DNA of 64,000 nucleotides from Polynucleobacter paneuropaeus. GTDB lineage: Bacteria; Pseudomonadota; Gammaproteobacteria; Burkholderiales; Burkholderiaceae. The first letter of the stretch is position 1, and every line of letters begins with the position of its first letter. The notes beneath the pieces were generated by a model. It was not told where the DNA came from and did not search any database. It worked only from the letters and a program-made list of their open reading frames with translations. Both the position numbers and the translations under genes were made by a program. The DNA lies in the NCBI RefSeq assembly GCF_003261235.1, contig NZ_CP030085.1:434001-498000 (forward strand). The letters are read 5' to 3'. This document shows, one piece after another, positions 26,438 to 34,739 of this stretch.

Positions 26438-27039
26438 GATGAAGCTTTTTCTAAAGTAAGGAGTTCTTCAGGAGTATTGATATTCGCAAATGCAGATTCT
26501 GAATCAAAAACTACTGTACTGCTATTGAGTTCTTTGAACCAGCGATCAATTTTCAAATCACCCAGACTAATAAATTCCTCTAGTGACTTTGATAGTGAGA
26601 CACGCATCAGACAAAAGACAGGTTGAGCCCAAGTTTTACCTGCAGGATCTTTGCTAGATGCATAGACGAGATCAAAAGATCCCTCAGTCATCTTGGTCAC
26701 TAGAAGTTCGACTAAGTTTGTTGGTAGTAATGGAGAATCACAAGGGGCAGTTACTAAGTATTCAGTGGGACAGGCCTTTAGGCCAGCTGCAAAGCCTGCT
26801 AGAGGCCCTGAGAAGCTCAGATCATCATCACTAATAACTGGGAATCCATAAGTTGAGTACTGTTCAAGATTGCGATTAGCATTGATCAATATTGAACCCA
26901 CTTGAGGGCGCAGTCGATGAATGACCGATTCAATGAGTGGGCGATGATGAAAGGGAATAAGACCCTTATCAATGCCGCCCATTCTTTGGGCGCGACCGCC
27001 AGCAAGAATGAGTCCGGTGATTTCTGTTTGAGAGATCAT
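26434..27039 (-). CDS. mobA: Molybdenum cofactor guanylyltransferase
   Basis: Attaches GMP to Mo-molybdopterin to form the MGD cofactor of DMSO-reductase-family enzymes. The 201-residue protein starts with the nucleotide-binding motif LILAGGRAQRMGGIDKGLIPF and has the metal-binding TAPCDSPLLP. It sits between moaA and moeA with 1-4 bp overlaps. Its presence suggests that at least one bis-MGD enzyme (for example nitrate reductase or formate dehydrogenase) is made. Confidence 0.94.
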   Translation of the reverse strand: MISQTEITGLILAGGRAQRMGGIDKGLIPFHHRPLIESVIHRLRPQVGSILINANRNLEQYSTYGFPVISDDDLSFSGPLAGFAAGLKACPTEYLVTAPCDSPLLPTNLVELLVTKMTEGSFDLVYASSKDPAGKTWAQPVFCLMRVSLSKSLEEFISLGDLKIDRWFKELNSSTVVFDSESAFANINTPEELLTLEKASS

Positions 27040-28154
27040 TAGCCGCCAATGTAAGACATTTCAACTTTGGGTCCTGCTGAAGGTGCTGATTCAAGTAGCG
27101 ATCCCCGGATTTCAGAATAATGATCATCCCGTTTTGACCAAACGCTCATAATGGCATTGGCAATCTCTAAATCACTTTTGCCTGAACGCAACATAGATTT
27201 GAAATCAAAACCATCATTAGCAAAGAGACAGAGATACAGTTGCCCATCTGTTGAAATGCGTGCGCGGGAGCAATCACCGCAAAAGGCTTGGGTCACACTG
27301 GAGATCACACCAATCTCGCCAGAACCATCCAGGTAGCGCCAACGTTTAGCGACTTCACCAGAATAATTAGGGGAGATAGGCTCCAGGGGATAGACCGCAT
27401 GAATTGTTGAAATAACCTCTTGTGAGGGGACTACTTCAGCCATGTTCCAACCATTAGAGCTGCCAACATCCATATATTCAATAAAGCGCAGAACGACACC
27501 AGTACCTTTGAAGCGTTTGGCCATAGCAATGATTTCATGTTCATTGCTACCCTTCTTCACCACCATATTCACTTTGATGGATTCAAATCGATTTTCTTGT
27601 GCTGCCGCAATACCATCCAATACATCAGCAACTGGAAAATCAACATCATTCATTTTTTTAAAGACAGCATCGTCAAGACCATCGAGACTCACAGTGACGC
27701 GCTTGAGTCCGGCTGCTTTAAGAGCAGCAACTTTTTTACGTAAGATGCTGCCATTCGTTGTCAAAGTGAGATCTAGTGCCTCACCTTGAGGGGTCCGAAT
27801 CTTTGCCAGCATATCAATCAGAACCTCGATATTTTTCCGAAGTAAGGGTTCGCCACCCGTTAAGCGAATTTTTTCTACACCGAGAGATGCAAAGATCGTA
27901 GCCAGTCGGGTGATTTCTTCAAAGCTGAGAAGTTCATCATGGGCTAGATAAGGATAGTCTTGATTAAAGACTTCCTTTGGCATGCAATAAGTACACCGAA
28001 AGTTACAGCGATCGGTAACAGAAATTCGCAGATCTCTTAAGAGTCGACCTCGAGTGTCTTGGTTTGATGAATTCGGAGATTGAAGTTGAGGAGGAATAGA
28101 GGGGGTTAGACCTTTTCCTTCATCAATTCGAATGGGGATGACTTTTTCAACCAT
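27039..28154 (-). CDS. moaA: GTP 3',8-cyclase
   Basis: Radical-SAM enzyme that starts molybdopterin synthesis from GTP. The 371-residue protein has the radical-SAM cluster motif CNFRCTYC, the second 4Fe-4S site with CGDCSRARISTDGQLYLC, and the conserved C-terminal double Gly needed for activity. It is first in the moaA-mobA-moeA group, 83 bp after rne on the same strand. Confidence 0.96.
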   Translation of the reverse strand: MVEKVIPIRIDEGKGLTPSIPPQLQSPNSSNQDTRGRLLRDLRISVTDRCNFRCTYCMPKEVFNQDYPYLAHDELLSFEEITRLATIFASLGVEKIRLTGGEPLLRKNIEVLIDMLAKIRTPQGEALDLTLTTNGSILRKKVAALKAAGLKRVTVSLDGLDDAVFKKMNDVDFPVADVLDGIAAAQENRFESIKVNMVVKKGSNEHEIIAMAKRFKGTGVVLRFIEYMDVGSSNGWNMAEVVPSQEVISTIHAVYPLEPISPNYSGEVAKRWRYLDGSGEIGVISSVTQAFCGDCSRARISTDGQLYLCLFANDGFDFKSMLRSGKSDLEIANAIMSVWSKRDDHYSEIRGSLLESAPSAGPKVEMSYIGG

Positions 28155-28176
28155 CGTTCAATTATGGCTGTGAAAC

Positions 28177-28222
28177 GCGGTTTCTGCCAAACCGCTGAAT
28201 ACCCTAGTAAGGTATCTCGCGG
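28177..28222 (-). promoter_or_regulatory. Mutually exclusive hairpins between rne and moaA
   Basis: Two inverted repeats share one arm. One pairs 28177-28183 with 28189-28195 (GCGGTTT / AAACCGC). The other nests ATACC / GGTAT (28199-28203 and 28211-28215) inside CCGC / GCGG (28192-28195 and 28219-28222). Bases 28192-28195 cannot be in both. There is no T tract, so this is not a classical terminator; it lies in the moaA leader and could affect translation or RNA processing. Confidence 0.45.
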
Positions 28223-28237
28223 CTTGGAGAATTCGTT

Positions 28238-30835
28238 TTAAACCGTTTTTTCTTGACCGCCGGTTTCAACTAAAACCATTGGGCCGTCGGGAAGTGTTGC
28301 TGGAGCCTTAGGAGTCCGGCCCAAATTCACAGAAATGTGTTCTGTCTGAATTTGAGACTGTACTTCCGAGTGTTTACTGGAGTCGGTAGCTACCCAAACC
28401 ATGCCAGCCGATTGCACGACATTCTGCAGGGGACTTTCCTCTAGCGCCTTGAAAGCCACTTTAGGAAGTTCAGCTACAGGCTTAGCAATCACTTCAATTG
28501 CGGGGGCTGGACTTGCAGATTTTGGACTGCTATGGCTTCTCTGTGTGCGCTCAGGAGTGACAGGAGCAGGCTTGTGCTTACCAAAGCTTTGTGCCAAATT
28601 TTGGGTAGGCATTGAAGCAGAGGATCCCGCCATCCCAACAGGAGGTCCCGAGAAAGTAGGCGCTGAAACTGGAGCCGCAGATACAGTGCTCGTAGCAACA
28701 TCATTGGCTTGACTACTTTCTCCATCATTACGTTCGCCACGCTCGCGTTGACCCCGTCCGCGACCGCGACGATTGCGACCACGACCACGACGCTCTTCAC
28801 CGTCTGCATTTTGAGGTGCATCAGCTTGAGGGGCCGCCTCACCAGTTGTTGCTGGAGTTGCGGCATTCGCATTGTTTGGTTGACGCTCAGGCTTAGGACC
28901 ATTTTGATTACGATTGTTACGATTGCGTCCTTGGCCCTGACCTTCTGGGCGAGTTTTTTGCTCACCTGAAGCAGCATCCACAGCGGGCCGCTCAGCACGT
29001 TCACCATTGCGATCGTTGCGCTCACCGCGACGTCCACGATTTCGATTATTGCCATTGGCGTTGCGTTGGTTGGGATTACGACCGCGACCACGGTTTTCTT
29101 CTGGCTTGACTTCTGGCTCAGCAGATGAGAACAGCTTTTTAATAAAGCCAAACACACCTCCGGAACTTTCCACTTTCTTAGCAGCTTCACGTTGTGGACG
29201 TGGCTGACTGATTGGCGCCGGTTGATTTGGTGTGATACCTTTTACCGCAGCTTCAGGACGAACTTTGAGATCAGCATCTTTACGGCTCACGATGGTGTCT
29301 GCTTCTAATTCACGAGCGGCTTCTTCAGCCATCACGTAGCTGGCTTTTTGATCGTCTAAGCGAGGATCATCATGACGCAAACGCTCAAGCTTGTAGTGCG
29401 GTGTCTCAAGGTGCTTATTAGGCACCATCAAGACATTGACCTTAAAGCGACTTTCGATCTTGATCACTTCAGCGCGTTTCTCATTGAGTAGGAAAGCAGC
29501 CACTTCGACTGGTACCTGCGTATGAATCGCAGCGGTATTTTCTTTCATTGCCTCTTCTTGAATGATGCGCAAGACTTGCAGTGCTGAAGACTCGGTATCC
29601 CGAATATGGCCTGTGCCATTACAACGTGGGCAGGTGACATGACTACCCTCAGAAAGAGCGGGGCGCAAACGCTGGCGTGACATTTCCATCAAACCAAACT
29701 TAGAGATCTTGCCCATCTGAACGCGGGCACGATCATGACGCAAAGCATCGCGTAGGCGATTCTCAACATCCTTCTGTGCTTTACTCGAGTCCATATCAAT
29801 GAAGTCGATCACAATCAAACCACCCAAGTCACGCAAGCGTGCTTGACGAGCGATTTCATCGGCGGCCTCTAAATTGGTACGCGCTGCAGTTTCTTCAATA
29901 TCAGATCCACGAGTAGCGCGGGCCGAGTTCACGTCGACCGACACCAAAGCTTCGGTATGGTCAATCACAATGGCGCCGCCAGATGGTAGAGGCACGGTAC
30001 GTGAGTACGCAGTTTCAATTTGATGCTCAATTTGGAAACGCGAGAAGAGGGGAACATCATCTTGATAACGCTTAACCCGTGGCAAGTTGTCTGGCATGAC
30101 TACCGACATAAATGCTTGCGCTTGTTCAAAGATGTCGTCGGTATCGATCAGAATTTCGCCAATATCAGGCTGGAAATAATCACGGATCGCGCGAATCACC
30201 AAGCTGGACTCTAAATAAATCAGCAGTGGCGCTGAGTTGCCTTGAGCTGCTTCATCAATCGCTTTCCACAACTGCATGAGATAACTTAAGTCCCATTGCA
30301 ATTCGGTAGCATCACGGCCAATACCAGCGGTACGAGCAATGATGCTCATTCCGTCGGGAATATCCAATTGCGACATGGCATCTCGCAGCTCTTGACGGTC
30401 TTCACCCTCAATACGACGAGATACGCCACCTCCGCGAGGATTATTTGGCATCAACACCAAGTAACGACCTGCCAGAGAGATAAAAGACGTTAGGGCAGCA
30501 CCTTTTTGGCCCCGCTCCTCTTTTTCTACCTGAACAATGATTTCTTGGCCTTCGCGCAAGGCATCTTTAATCGAAGCGTTGCGAACGTCGATACCTTCTT
30601 TGAAATAGGTACGGGCTACTTCCTTAAATGGCAGGAAGCCATGCCGTTCTTCACCGTAATTTACGAAGCAGGCTTCGAGGGAAGGTTCAATGCGGGTGAT
30701 AACCCCTTTGTAAATATTGCCTTTACGTTGTTCACGACCGGCAGCTTCAATATCAATATCTATGAGTTTTTGACCATCGACGATGGCAACTCGCAACTCT
30801 TCTTGTTGAGTTGCATTAAATAACATGCGTTTCAT
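28238..30835 (-). CDS. rne: Ribonuclease E
   Basis: Endoribonuclease that drives mRNA decay and rRNA/tRNA processing. The 865-residue protein has the N-terminal S1 domain (KGVITRIEPSLEACFVNYG), catalytic Asp residues in VDVNSARAT and VIDFIDMD, and the zinc-link CPRCNGTGHI. The last 330 residues are a disordered scaffold with long Arg/Asn/Gly-rich tracts, then Pro/Ala/Ser-rich sequence, as expected for the degradosome and RNA-binding arm. The ATG at 30835 has AGGAGA 5 bp upstream, part of which can pair with CTCC just before it. A long leader precedes the gene. Confidence 0.96.
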   Translation of the reverse strand: MKRMLFNATQQEELRVAIVDGQKLIDIDIEAAGREQRKGNIYKGVITRIEPSLEACFVNYGEERHGFLPFKEVARTYFKEGIDVRNASIKDALREGQEIIVQVEKEERGQKGAALTSFISLAGRYLVLMPNNPRGGGVSRRIEGEDRQELRDAMSQLDIPDGMSIIARTAGIGRDATELQWDLSYLMQLWKAIDEAAQGNSAPLLIYLESSLVIRAIRDYFQPDIGEILIDTDDIFEQAQAFMSVVMPDNLPRVKRYQDDVPLFSRFQIEHQIETAYSRTVPLPSGGAIVIDHTEALVSVDVNSARATRGSDIEETAARTNLEAADEIARQARLRDLGGLIVIDFIDMDSSKAQKDVENRLRDALRHDRARVQMGKISKFGLMEMSRQRLRPALSEGSHVTCPRCNGTGHIRDTESSALQVLRIIQEEAMKENTAAIHTQVPVEVAAFLLNEKRAEVIKIESRFKVNVLMVPNKHLETPHYKLERLRHDDPRLDDQKASYVMAEEAARELEADTIVSRKDADLKVRPEAAVKGITPNQPAPISQPRPQREAAKKVESSGGVFGFIKKLFSSAEPEVKPEENRGRGRNPNQRNANGNNRNRGRRGERNDRNGERAERPAVDAASGEQKTRPEGQGQGRNRNNRNQNGPKPERQPNNANAATPATTGEAAPQADAPQNADGEERRGRGRNRRGRGRGQRERGERNDGESSQANDVATSTVSAAPVSAPTFSGPPVGMAGSSASMPTQNLAQSFGKHKPAPVTPERTQRSHSSPKSASPAPAIEVIAKPVAELPKVAFKALEESPLQNVVQSAGMVWVATDSSKHSEVQSQIQTEHISVNLGRTPKAPATLPDGPMVLVETGGQEKTV

Positions 30836-30934
30836 AACACTCTCCTAAGGGGGAGGGCGTCGTTGCGCGGTGCGTTAGGGGACAGATTTGTACCAGTGAT
30901 GGGCAAGCCCATTGGTATAAGAGTGTGGGTCAAA

Positions 30935-31009
30935 CTATTGCCAGTGAATTTCACTGAGCTCACTGAATTCACTGTTCTGTGATTCGGTGCCACACTTGAC
31001 GCTCGCCAC
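30935..31009 (-). CDS. Possible 24-codon leader peptide in the rne leader
   Basis: GTG at 31009 followed by 23 sense codons and TAG, with AAAGGAGGT ending 4-5 bp before the start, the best Shine-Dalgarno in the window. The peptide begins MASVKCG and ends SEFSELSEIHWQ. The same frame extends to a TTG further upstream, but that start has no ribosome site. The repeated SEFSELSE codons come from the inverted repeat, so coding may be secondary to RNA structure. Confidence 0.35.
   Translation of the reverse strand: MASVKCGTESQNSEFSELSEIHWQ
30942..30974 (-). repeat. Inverted repeat in the rne leader
   Basis: Arms CAGTGAATT / AATTCACTG (9 bp, perfect) flank a 15-bp core containing the palindrome TGAGCTCA. 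The unit CACTGA(A/G) recurs about every 9-10 bp. It can form a long RNA hairpin in the rne leader; no T tract follows. Confidence 0.6.
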
Positions 31010-31210
31010 AGAGACCTCCTTTAGGTCATCAATGCAGGCGCGCGCCTGAAAACTGTCTTCTAATCGCGGGTCGCGGCATACGGCACACCAACCCTGCGCC
31101 TCATTAAACAGGGGAGGGGCAACCCTGGGAGTCTTTAAGGGCGACTCCAAGCTCCACGATTCAAGTCTAAATTAGACTGGTCTCGGCCCAATAAATTGGC
31201 TAGAGCGTTG

Positions 31211-31216
31211 ATTATA
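31211..31216 (-). promoter_or_regulatory. Probable -10 element of the rne promoter
   Basis: Perfect TATAAT on the reverse strand. A TTGTCA lies upstream, but with only 14 bp between, so the -35 is uncertain. Transcription from here would give a leader of about 370 nt. Confidence 0.45.
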
Positions 31217-31281
31217 CGGCACAAGTTGAATGACAATGGGGTATTGTTAAGTCCCTTGCCAGTCTGGCGAGAGATAAAAGT

Positions 31282-32313
31282 ATGAAATCGACCCCATCCC
31301 CCAAGCCCCAAACTAAGCCAATGAGTAGGCCCGCCAAGACCAAAATCCCGGTTGCCCCAGCGGTTCGCTTGGAAACGATCGGACCCGAAGAGGCTGGACA
31401 GCGTCTAGATAACTACCTCTTGCGCTGGGCTAAGGGCGTCCCCAAAAGTCATGTATATCGGATTATTCGCTCAGGTGAAGTGCGGGTCAATAAAAAAAGA
31501 GCAGAGCCCACAACCCGTCTCATTGAAGGTGATGTCGTTCGAGTACCCCCCGTCAGAATTGCGGAACCAGCCCAAATTGCGGCTGCGAATTCTGCTCAAA
31601 CTCAATCCCGTGCCCAGGGCTTTTCTGACAAGATGCCAATCTTATTTGAAGATGAGGCTTTACTGATTGTCGATAAGCCACCAGGACTAGCTGTGCATGG
31701 TGGCTCCGGAATTGCGCTTGGCGTGATTGAGACACTTCGTATTACTAGGCCCGAACTGAATTTTCTAGAATTGGTACATCGCTTAGATCGAGATACTTCT
31801 GGCGTTTTAATGTTGGCTAAGAAGCGCAGTGCTTTAGTAGAGATGCACCGGCAAATTCGGGAAGGCCACACCGATAAACGCTATTACCTTTTAGCGCATG
31901 GTGCAATTGATGCTGGTCCAGGCACCATGCAGCTGAAATTTCCACTCCATAAGTATTTATTGCCTAATGGTGAGCGTCGGGTGAGAGTTGATCCTGAAGG
32001 ACTACCTAGCCATACCGCCTTGCGGCTTGTCAAAAAGTTGCAACAAGGGGATGTTGCAATCAGTTTTGCTGAGGCGCAATTAAAGACGGGCCGTACCCAC
32101 CAAATCCGGGTGCATTTACAAAAACTGGGGCATGCCATTTTGGGTGATGATAAGTATGGCTTTGAGGACGCAGATAAACGGATTAAATCCAAGCGACTCT
32201 ATTTGCACGCTCATCTAGCAGGCTTTACCCATCCGCGAACGGGAGAAAAAATGCGTATTGAGTCTCCCTTGCCTGCAGAATTCGCAGCCATGATGCAAAG
32301 CTTTGAGCAGTAG
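31282..32313 (+). CDS. rluC: 23S rRNA pseudouridine synthase RluC
   Basis: Makes pseudouridine 955, 2504 and 2580 in 23S rRNA. The 343-residue protein has an N-terminal Lys/Pro-rich extension, an S4 RNA-binding domain (AGQRLDNYLLRWAKGVPKSHVYRIIR), the catalytic HRLDRDTSGVLMLAK with its Asp, and TGRTHQIRVHL. It is divergent from rne and 1 bp from the following HAD gene, the usual order in this group. Confidence 0.94.
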   Translation: MKSTPSPKPQTKPMSRPAKTKIPVAPAVRLETIGPEEAGQRLDNYLLRWAKGVPKSHVYRIIRSGEVRVNKKRAEPTTRLIEGDVVRVPPVRIAEPAQIAAANSAQTQSRAQGFSDKMPILFEDEALLIVDKPPGLAVHGGSGIALGVIETLRITRPELNFLELVHRLDRDTSGVLMLAKKRSALVEMHRQIREGHTDKRYYLLAHGAIDAGPGTMQLKFPLHKYLLPNGERRVRVDPEGLPSHTALRLVKKLQQGDVAISFAEAQLKTGRTHQIRVHLQKLGHAILGDDKYGFEDADKRIKSKRLYLHAHLAGFTHPRTGEKMRIESPLPAEFAAMMQSFEQ

Positions 32314-32314
32314 T

Positions 32315-32998
32315 ATGACCAAAGCGCCAAAATTGAACCGACGCTATGACCTCATTGTTTGGGACTGGGATGGTACGATCATGGATTCCACGCCAACGAT
32401 TGTGAACTGCATTCAACAGGCCTGCCGTGACTTAGGTTTCAAGGAGCCAGATGATTCTTTAGCAAGCTCAGTGATTGGCTTGGGGATTCAGGACTCACTA
32501 AGACGGGCAGTGCCTTGGATTGAGCCCGTTCATTTTCTGAAACTGACAGACCGTTTTCGCTTTCATTATTTAGCCAAAGATCACGAGCTCCATTTATTTG
32601 AAGGTATCCGTGAGCTGCTAGAGGATTTGCGTAATGAAGGTTACTTATTAGGTGTTGCTACCGGAAAGTCGCGCGTAGGCTTAGATCGCTCTCTTGAATT
32701 TCATCAATTAGGCCATGTCTTTCATGAGACTCGCACTGCAGACGAGTCCTTTTCAAAACCGCATCCTGGCATGCTCTTAGAGTTATCGGATGTAATGCAA
32801 GTGCCAACACGCCGGATGCTGATGATTGGTGACACTACACACGATCTGGATATGGCTAATAATGCAGGAGTCGATGCGATTGCCGTAACTTATGGGGCAC
32901 ATCCCCCAGATACTTTGCGAGAAGCAAAGTCCCTGATCCATGTGGATAATGTTTCTCAATTATCACAGTGGTTAAAACTGAACTTAATAGAGCAATAA
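32315..32998 (+). CDS. HAD-IA phosphatase (phosphoglycolate-phosphatase-like)
   Basis: The 227-residue product shows the HAD motifs WDWDGTIMDST (nucleophile Asp), GVATGKSR (motif II), the Lys in SKPHPGM and GDTTHDLDMANNAG (metal-binding Asp residues). It is the Gph-like paralogue usually found between rluC and sppA. The reading frame opens at a TTG at 32303 inside rluC, but the ATG at 32315, right after the rluC stop, is the better start. Substrate not determined. Confidence 0.87.
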   Translation: MTKAPKLNRRYDLIVWDWDGTIMDSTPTIVNCIQQACRDLGFKEPDDSLASSVIGLGIQDSLRRAVPWIEPVHFLKLTDRFRFHYLAKDHELHLFEGIRELLEDLRNEGYLLGVATGKSRVGLDRSLEFHQLGHVFHETRTADESFSKPHPGMLLELSDVMQVPTRRMLMIGDTTHDLDMANNAGVDAIAVTYGAHPPDTLREAKSLIHVDNVSQLSQWLKLNLIEQ

Positions 32999-33015
32999 AG
33001 GCTTGGAAGGCACTC

Positions 33016-33969
33016 ATGGAAAATAATCAGAACCCAAATCCTAACTGGGAGCGTCAAGCACTCGAGCATTTGCTCCTTGAAAATCTCAAAGAGAGTCGGA
33101 GAGGCCGTCGCTGGCGTGTTGTCTTTAGAGTCGTCACGCTGCTAATCATGATTGGTATTGCCATCTCATTATTTGATTTCCATTTACCCGGTCATGGTAT
33201 GGGCGTTGAAAAACATACCGCCTTGGTTTCTCTAGAGGGCGAGATTTCTTCAAGTTCAATGGCTAACGCAGAAGACATTAATGCATCATTGGATGCCGCC
33301 TTTGAGAATGAGCACAGTGCTGGTGTCATTCTGCGCATTAATAGTCCTGGTGGTTCGCCAGTCCAGGCTGGCATGATGAATGATGAGATTCATCGCTTGC
33401 GCAAGCTTCATCCCAACAAACCCTTTGTGGTTGTAGTCGAGGATATTTGTGCCTCAGGCGGCTATTACGTAGCAGTCGCGAGTGATCAGATTTTGGTCGA
33501 TAAAGCCAGCTTAGTGGGTTCAATCGGCGTCATCATGGAAGGCTTTGGTTTTACTGGCTTGATGGATAAGTTGGGTGTGACTCGTCGCATGATTACTTCG
33601 GGATCTAATAAAGGAATGATGGATCCCTTCACCAAAGAAAATCCAAAACAAGTTGAGATGGTACAAACCATGATTAATGAAATTCATCAGCAATTCATTA
33701 ATGTAGTGAAAGAAGGACGAGGTAATCGTCTGAAAGATGCACCAGATCTCTTCTCAGGACGCGTTTGGAATGGCGAACAAGCAGTCAAGCTTGGCTTAGC
33801 TGACGGCTATGGCACGGTCGATTCGGTTGCGCGCGATACCTTCAAGGCTCCAGACATTTTGGATTACACCGTGAAAGAAAACTTTGCTGAGAGAGTAGCA
33901 AAGCGTTTTGGTGCCGAGGCAGGAACGGCTGCTGGTAAAGCTATCGTGAAAGCTTCAGATCTGCACTAG
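33016..33969 (+). CDS. sppA: S49-family signal peptide peptidase (short SppA)
   Basis: Membrane-anchored serine protease that degrades cleaved signal peptides. The 317-residue form has one N-terminal membrane helix (VVTLLIMIGIAISLF), the nucleophile Ser in CASGGYYVAVASD and the general-base Lys in SGSNKGMMDP, matching the single-domain Bacillus type rather than the double-length E. coli enzyme. The start at 33016 follows GGAAGG; the frame extends upstream to 32968 within the HAD gene without a ribosome site. Confidence 0.88.
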   Translation: MENNQNPNPNWERQALEHLLLENLKESRRGRRWRVVFRVVTLLIMIGIAISLFDFHLPGHGMGVEKHTALVSLEGEISSSSMANAEDINASLDAAFENEHSAGVILRINSPGGSPVQAGMMNDEIHRLRKLHPNKPFVVVVEDICASGGYYVAVASDQILVDKASLVGSIGVIMEGFGFTGLMDKLGVTRRMITSGSNKGMMDPFTKENPKQVEMVQTMINEIHQQFINVVKEGRGNRLKDAPDLFSGRVWNGEQAVKLGLADGYGTVDSVARDTFKAPDILDYTVKENFAERVAKRFGAEAGTAAGKAIVKASDLH

Positions 33970-34739
33970 GCCAATATTAAAAATACGGCTGGCCGGTTTT
34001 GTAAAGATGCGCAAGCTGCCTCATTTGGGTAACGCTTGCGCCATTCAGAAATACTTAGAGTGCTAATTGCCTCAGTTGGCAGCGTGAGGTCGATCCCAAT
34101 GCAGAGTTTTGTTTGTGGCGATAGGTTACTCAAGCAAGCCATCACCATTACAGTATTGCGATAGGGCGTTTCAATCCAGAGTTGAGTCTGTTGTAATTTT
34201 CTGGACTCCAGCTCGAGTTGCTTAAGCTTGCTAACGCGCTCTTGATTGTCATGCGGCAAATACCCTTGGAATGCAAAGCGTTGTCCGTTCAAGCCGCTGG
34301 CCATCAAACCCAATAAGAGCGAGCTTGGGCCAACCAAAGGTTTCACTTTAGCCCCCAGTTGATGCGCAGCTAATACCAATTCCGCACCAGGGTCGGCAAC
34401 ACCAGGTACACCTGCCTCTGACATCAGCCCCATATCTTTTCCGGCAAGCAGGGGCTTGAGTAGATCCGCTGCTTTAATTTCCGCACCATATTTGGCGTTG
34501 CGAGCTGCACCACGCCATTCGCTCATTTGCATTTCTTGAATAGGGCATACCAAAGGCGTCACAGTTTCAATTGCTTTGAGTAATGCGCGAGCTGTTTTGG
34601 CTTCTTCAACAATCCAATGTTGAAGTTTGGCCGCTTGGCCAATCGTTTCAGATGGGAGCACCCATGCTAATTGCGCCTGACGAGCTTGATCACCCAAAGT
34701 ATTGGGAACAAGATATAAAGTTCCTAATGAAGAACTCAC
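33966..34739 (-). CDS. Tetrapyrrole-methylase-fold SAM-dependent methyltransferase (RsmI-related)
   Basis: The 257-residue protein has the RsmI-like core MSEAGVPGVADPGAELV and a GPSSLLLGLMASGLNGQRFAFQGYLP segment that resembles RsmI, which 2'-O-methylates C1402 of 16S rRNA. It lacks the full N-terminal RsmI signature, so I treat it as a paralogue of unknown target. Its start overlaps the maf stop by 4 bp, and its stop overlaps sppA by 4 bp. Confidence 0.8.
   Translation of the reverse strand: MSSSLGTLYLVPNTLGDQARQAQLAWVLPSETIGQAAKLQHWIVEEAKTARALLKAIETVTPLVCPIQEMQMSEWRGAARNAKYGAEIKAADLLKPLLAGKDMGLMSEAGVPGVADPGAELVLAAHQLGAKVKPLVGPSSLLLGLMASGLNGQRFAFQGYLPHDNQERVSKLKQLELESRKLQQTQLWIETPYRNTVMVMACLSNLSPQTKLCIGIDLTLPTEAISTLSISEWRKRYPNEAACASLQNRPAVFLILA

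Larger units (their letters stand above)
30836..31281. other. 446-bp rne-rluC intergenic region (rne leader)
   Basis: The gap between divergent rne and rluC is the longest in the window. On the rne strand it holds a perfect TATAAT about 375 bp upstream of rne, a GGAGTC / GACTCC hairpin (31128-31133 and 31143-31148), a 14-bp palindrome CAGGCGCGCGCCTG (31035-31048), a small ORF behind a perfect Shine-Dalgarno, and an inverted repeat at 30942-30974. E. coli rne also has a leader of about 360 nt that mediates autoregulation by RNase E, so a similar role is likely. Confidence 0.55.

Noticed and set aside
28155..28237. Moco riboswitch before moaA
   Set aside because: The gap is only 83 bp and lacks the extended multi-helix architecture of the known motif.
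28489..29190. 233-codon frame overlapping the rne 3' region on the same strand
   Set aside because: It is a shifted reading of the low-complexity Arg/Asn/Gly-rich tail of RNase E; composition is Val/Leu/Lys-skewed and no domain is visible.
30935..31150. 71-codon reverse-strand frame in the rne leader
   Set aside because: Starts at a TTG without a ribosome site and shows no recognisable domain. Only its last 24 codons, behind a perfect Shine-Dalgarno, are kept as a low-confidence leader peptide.
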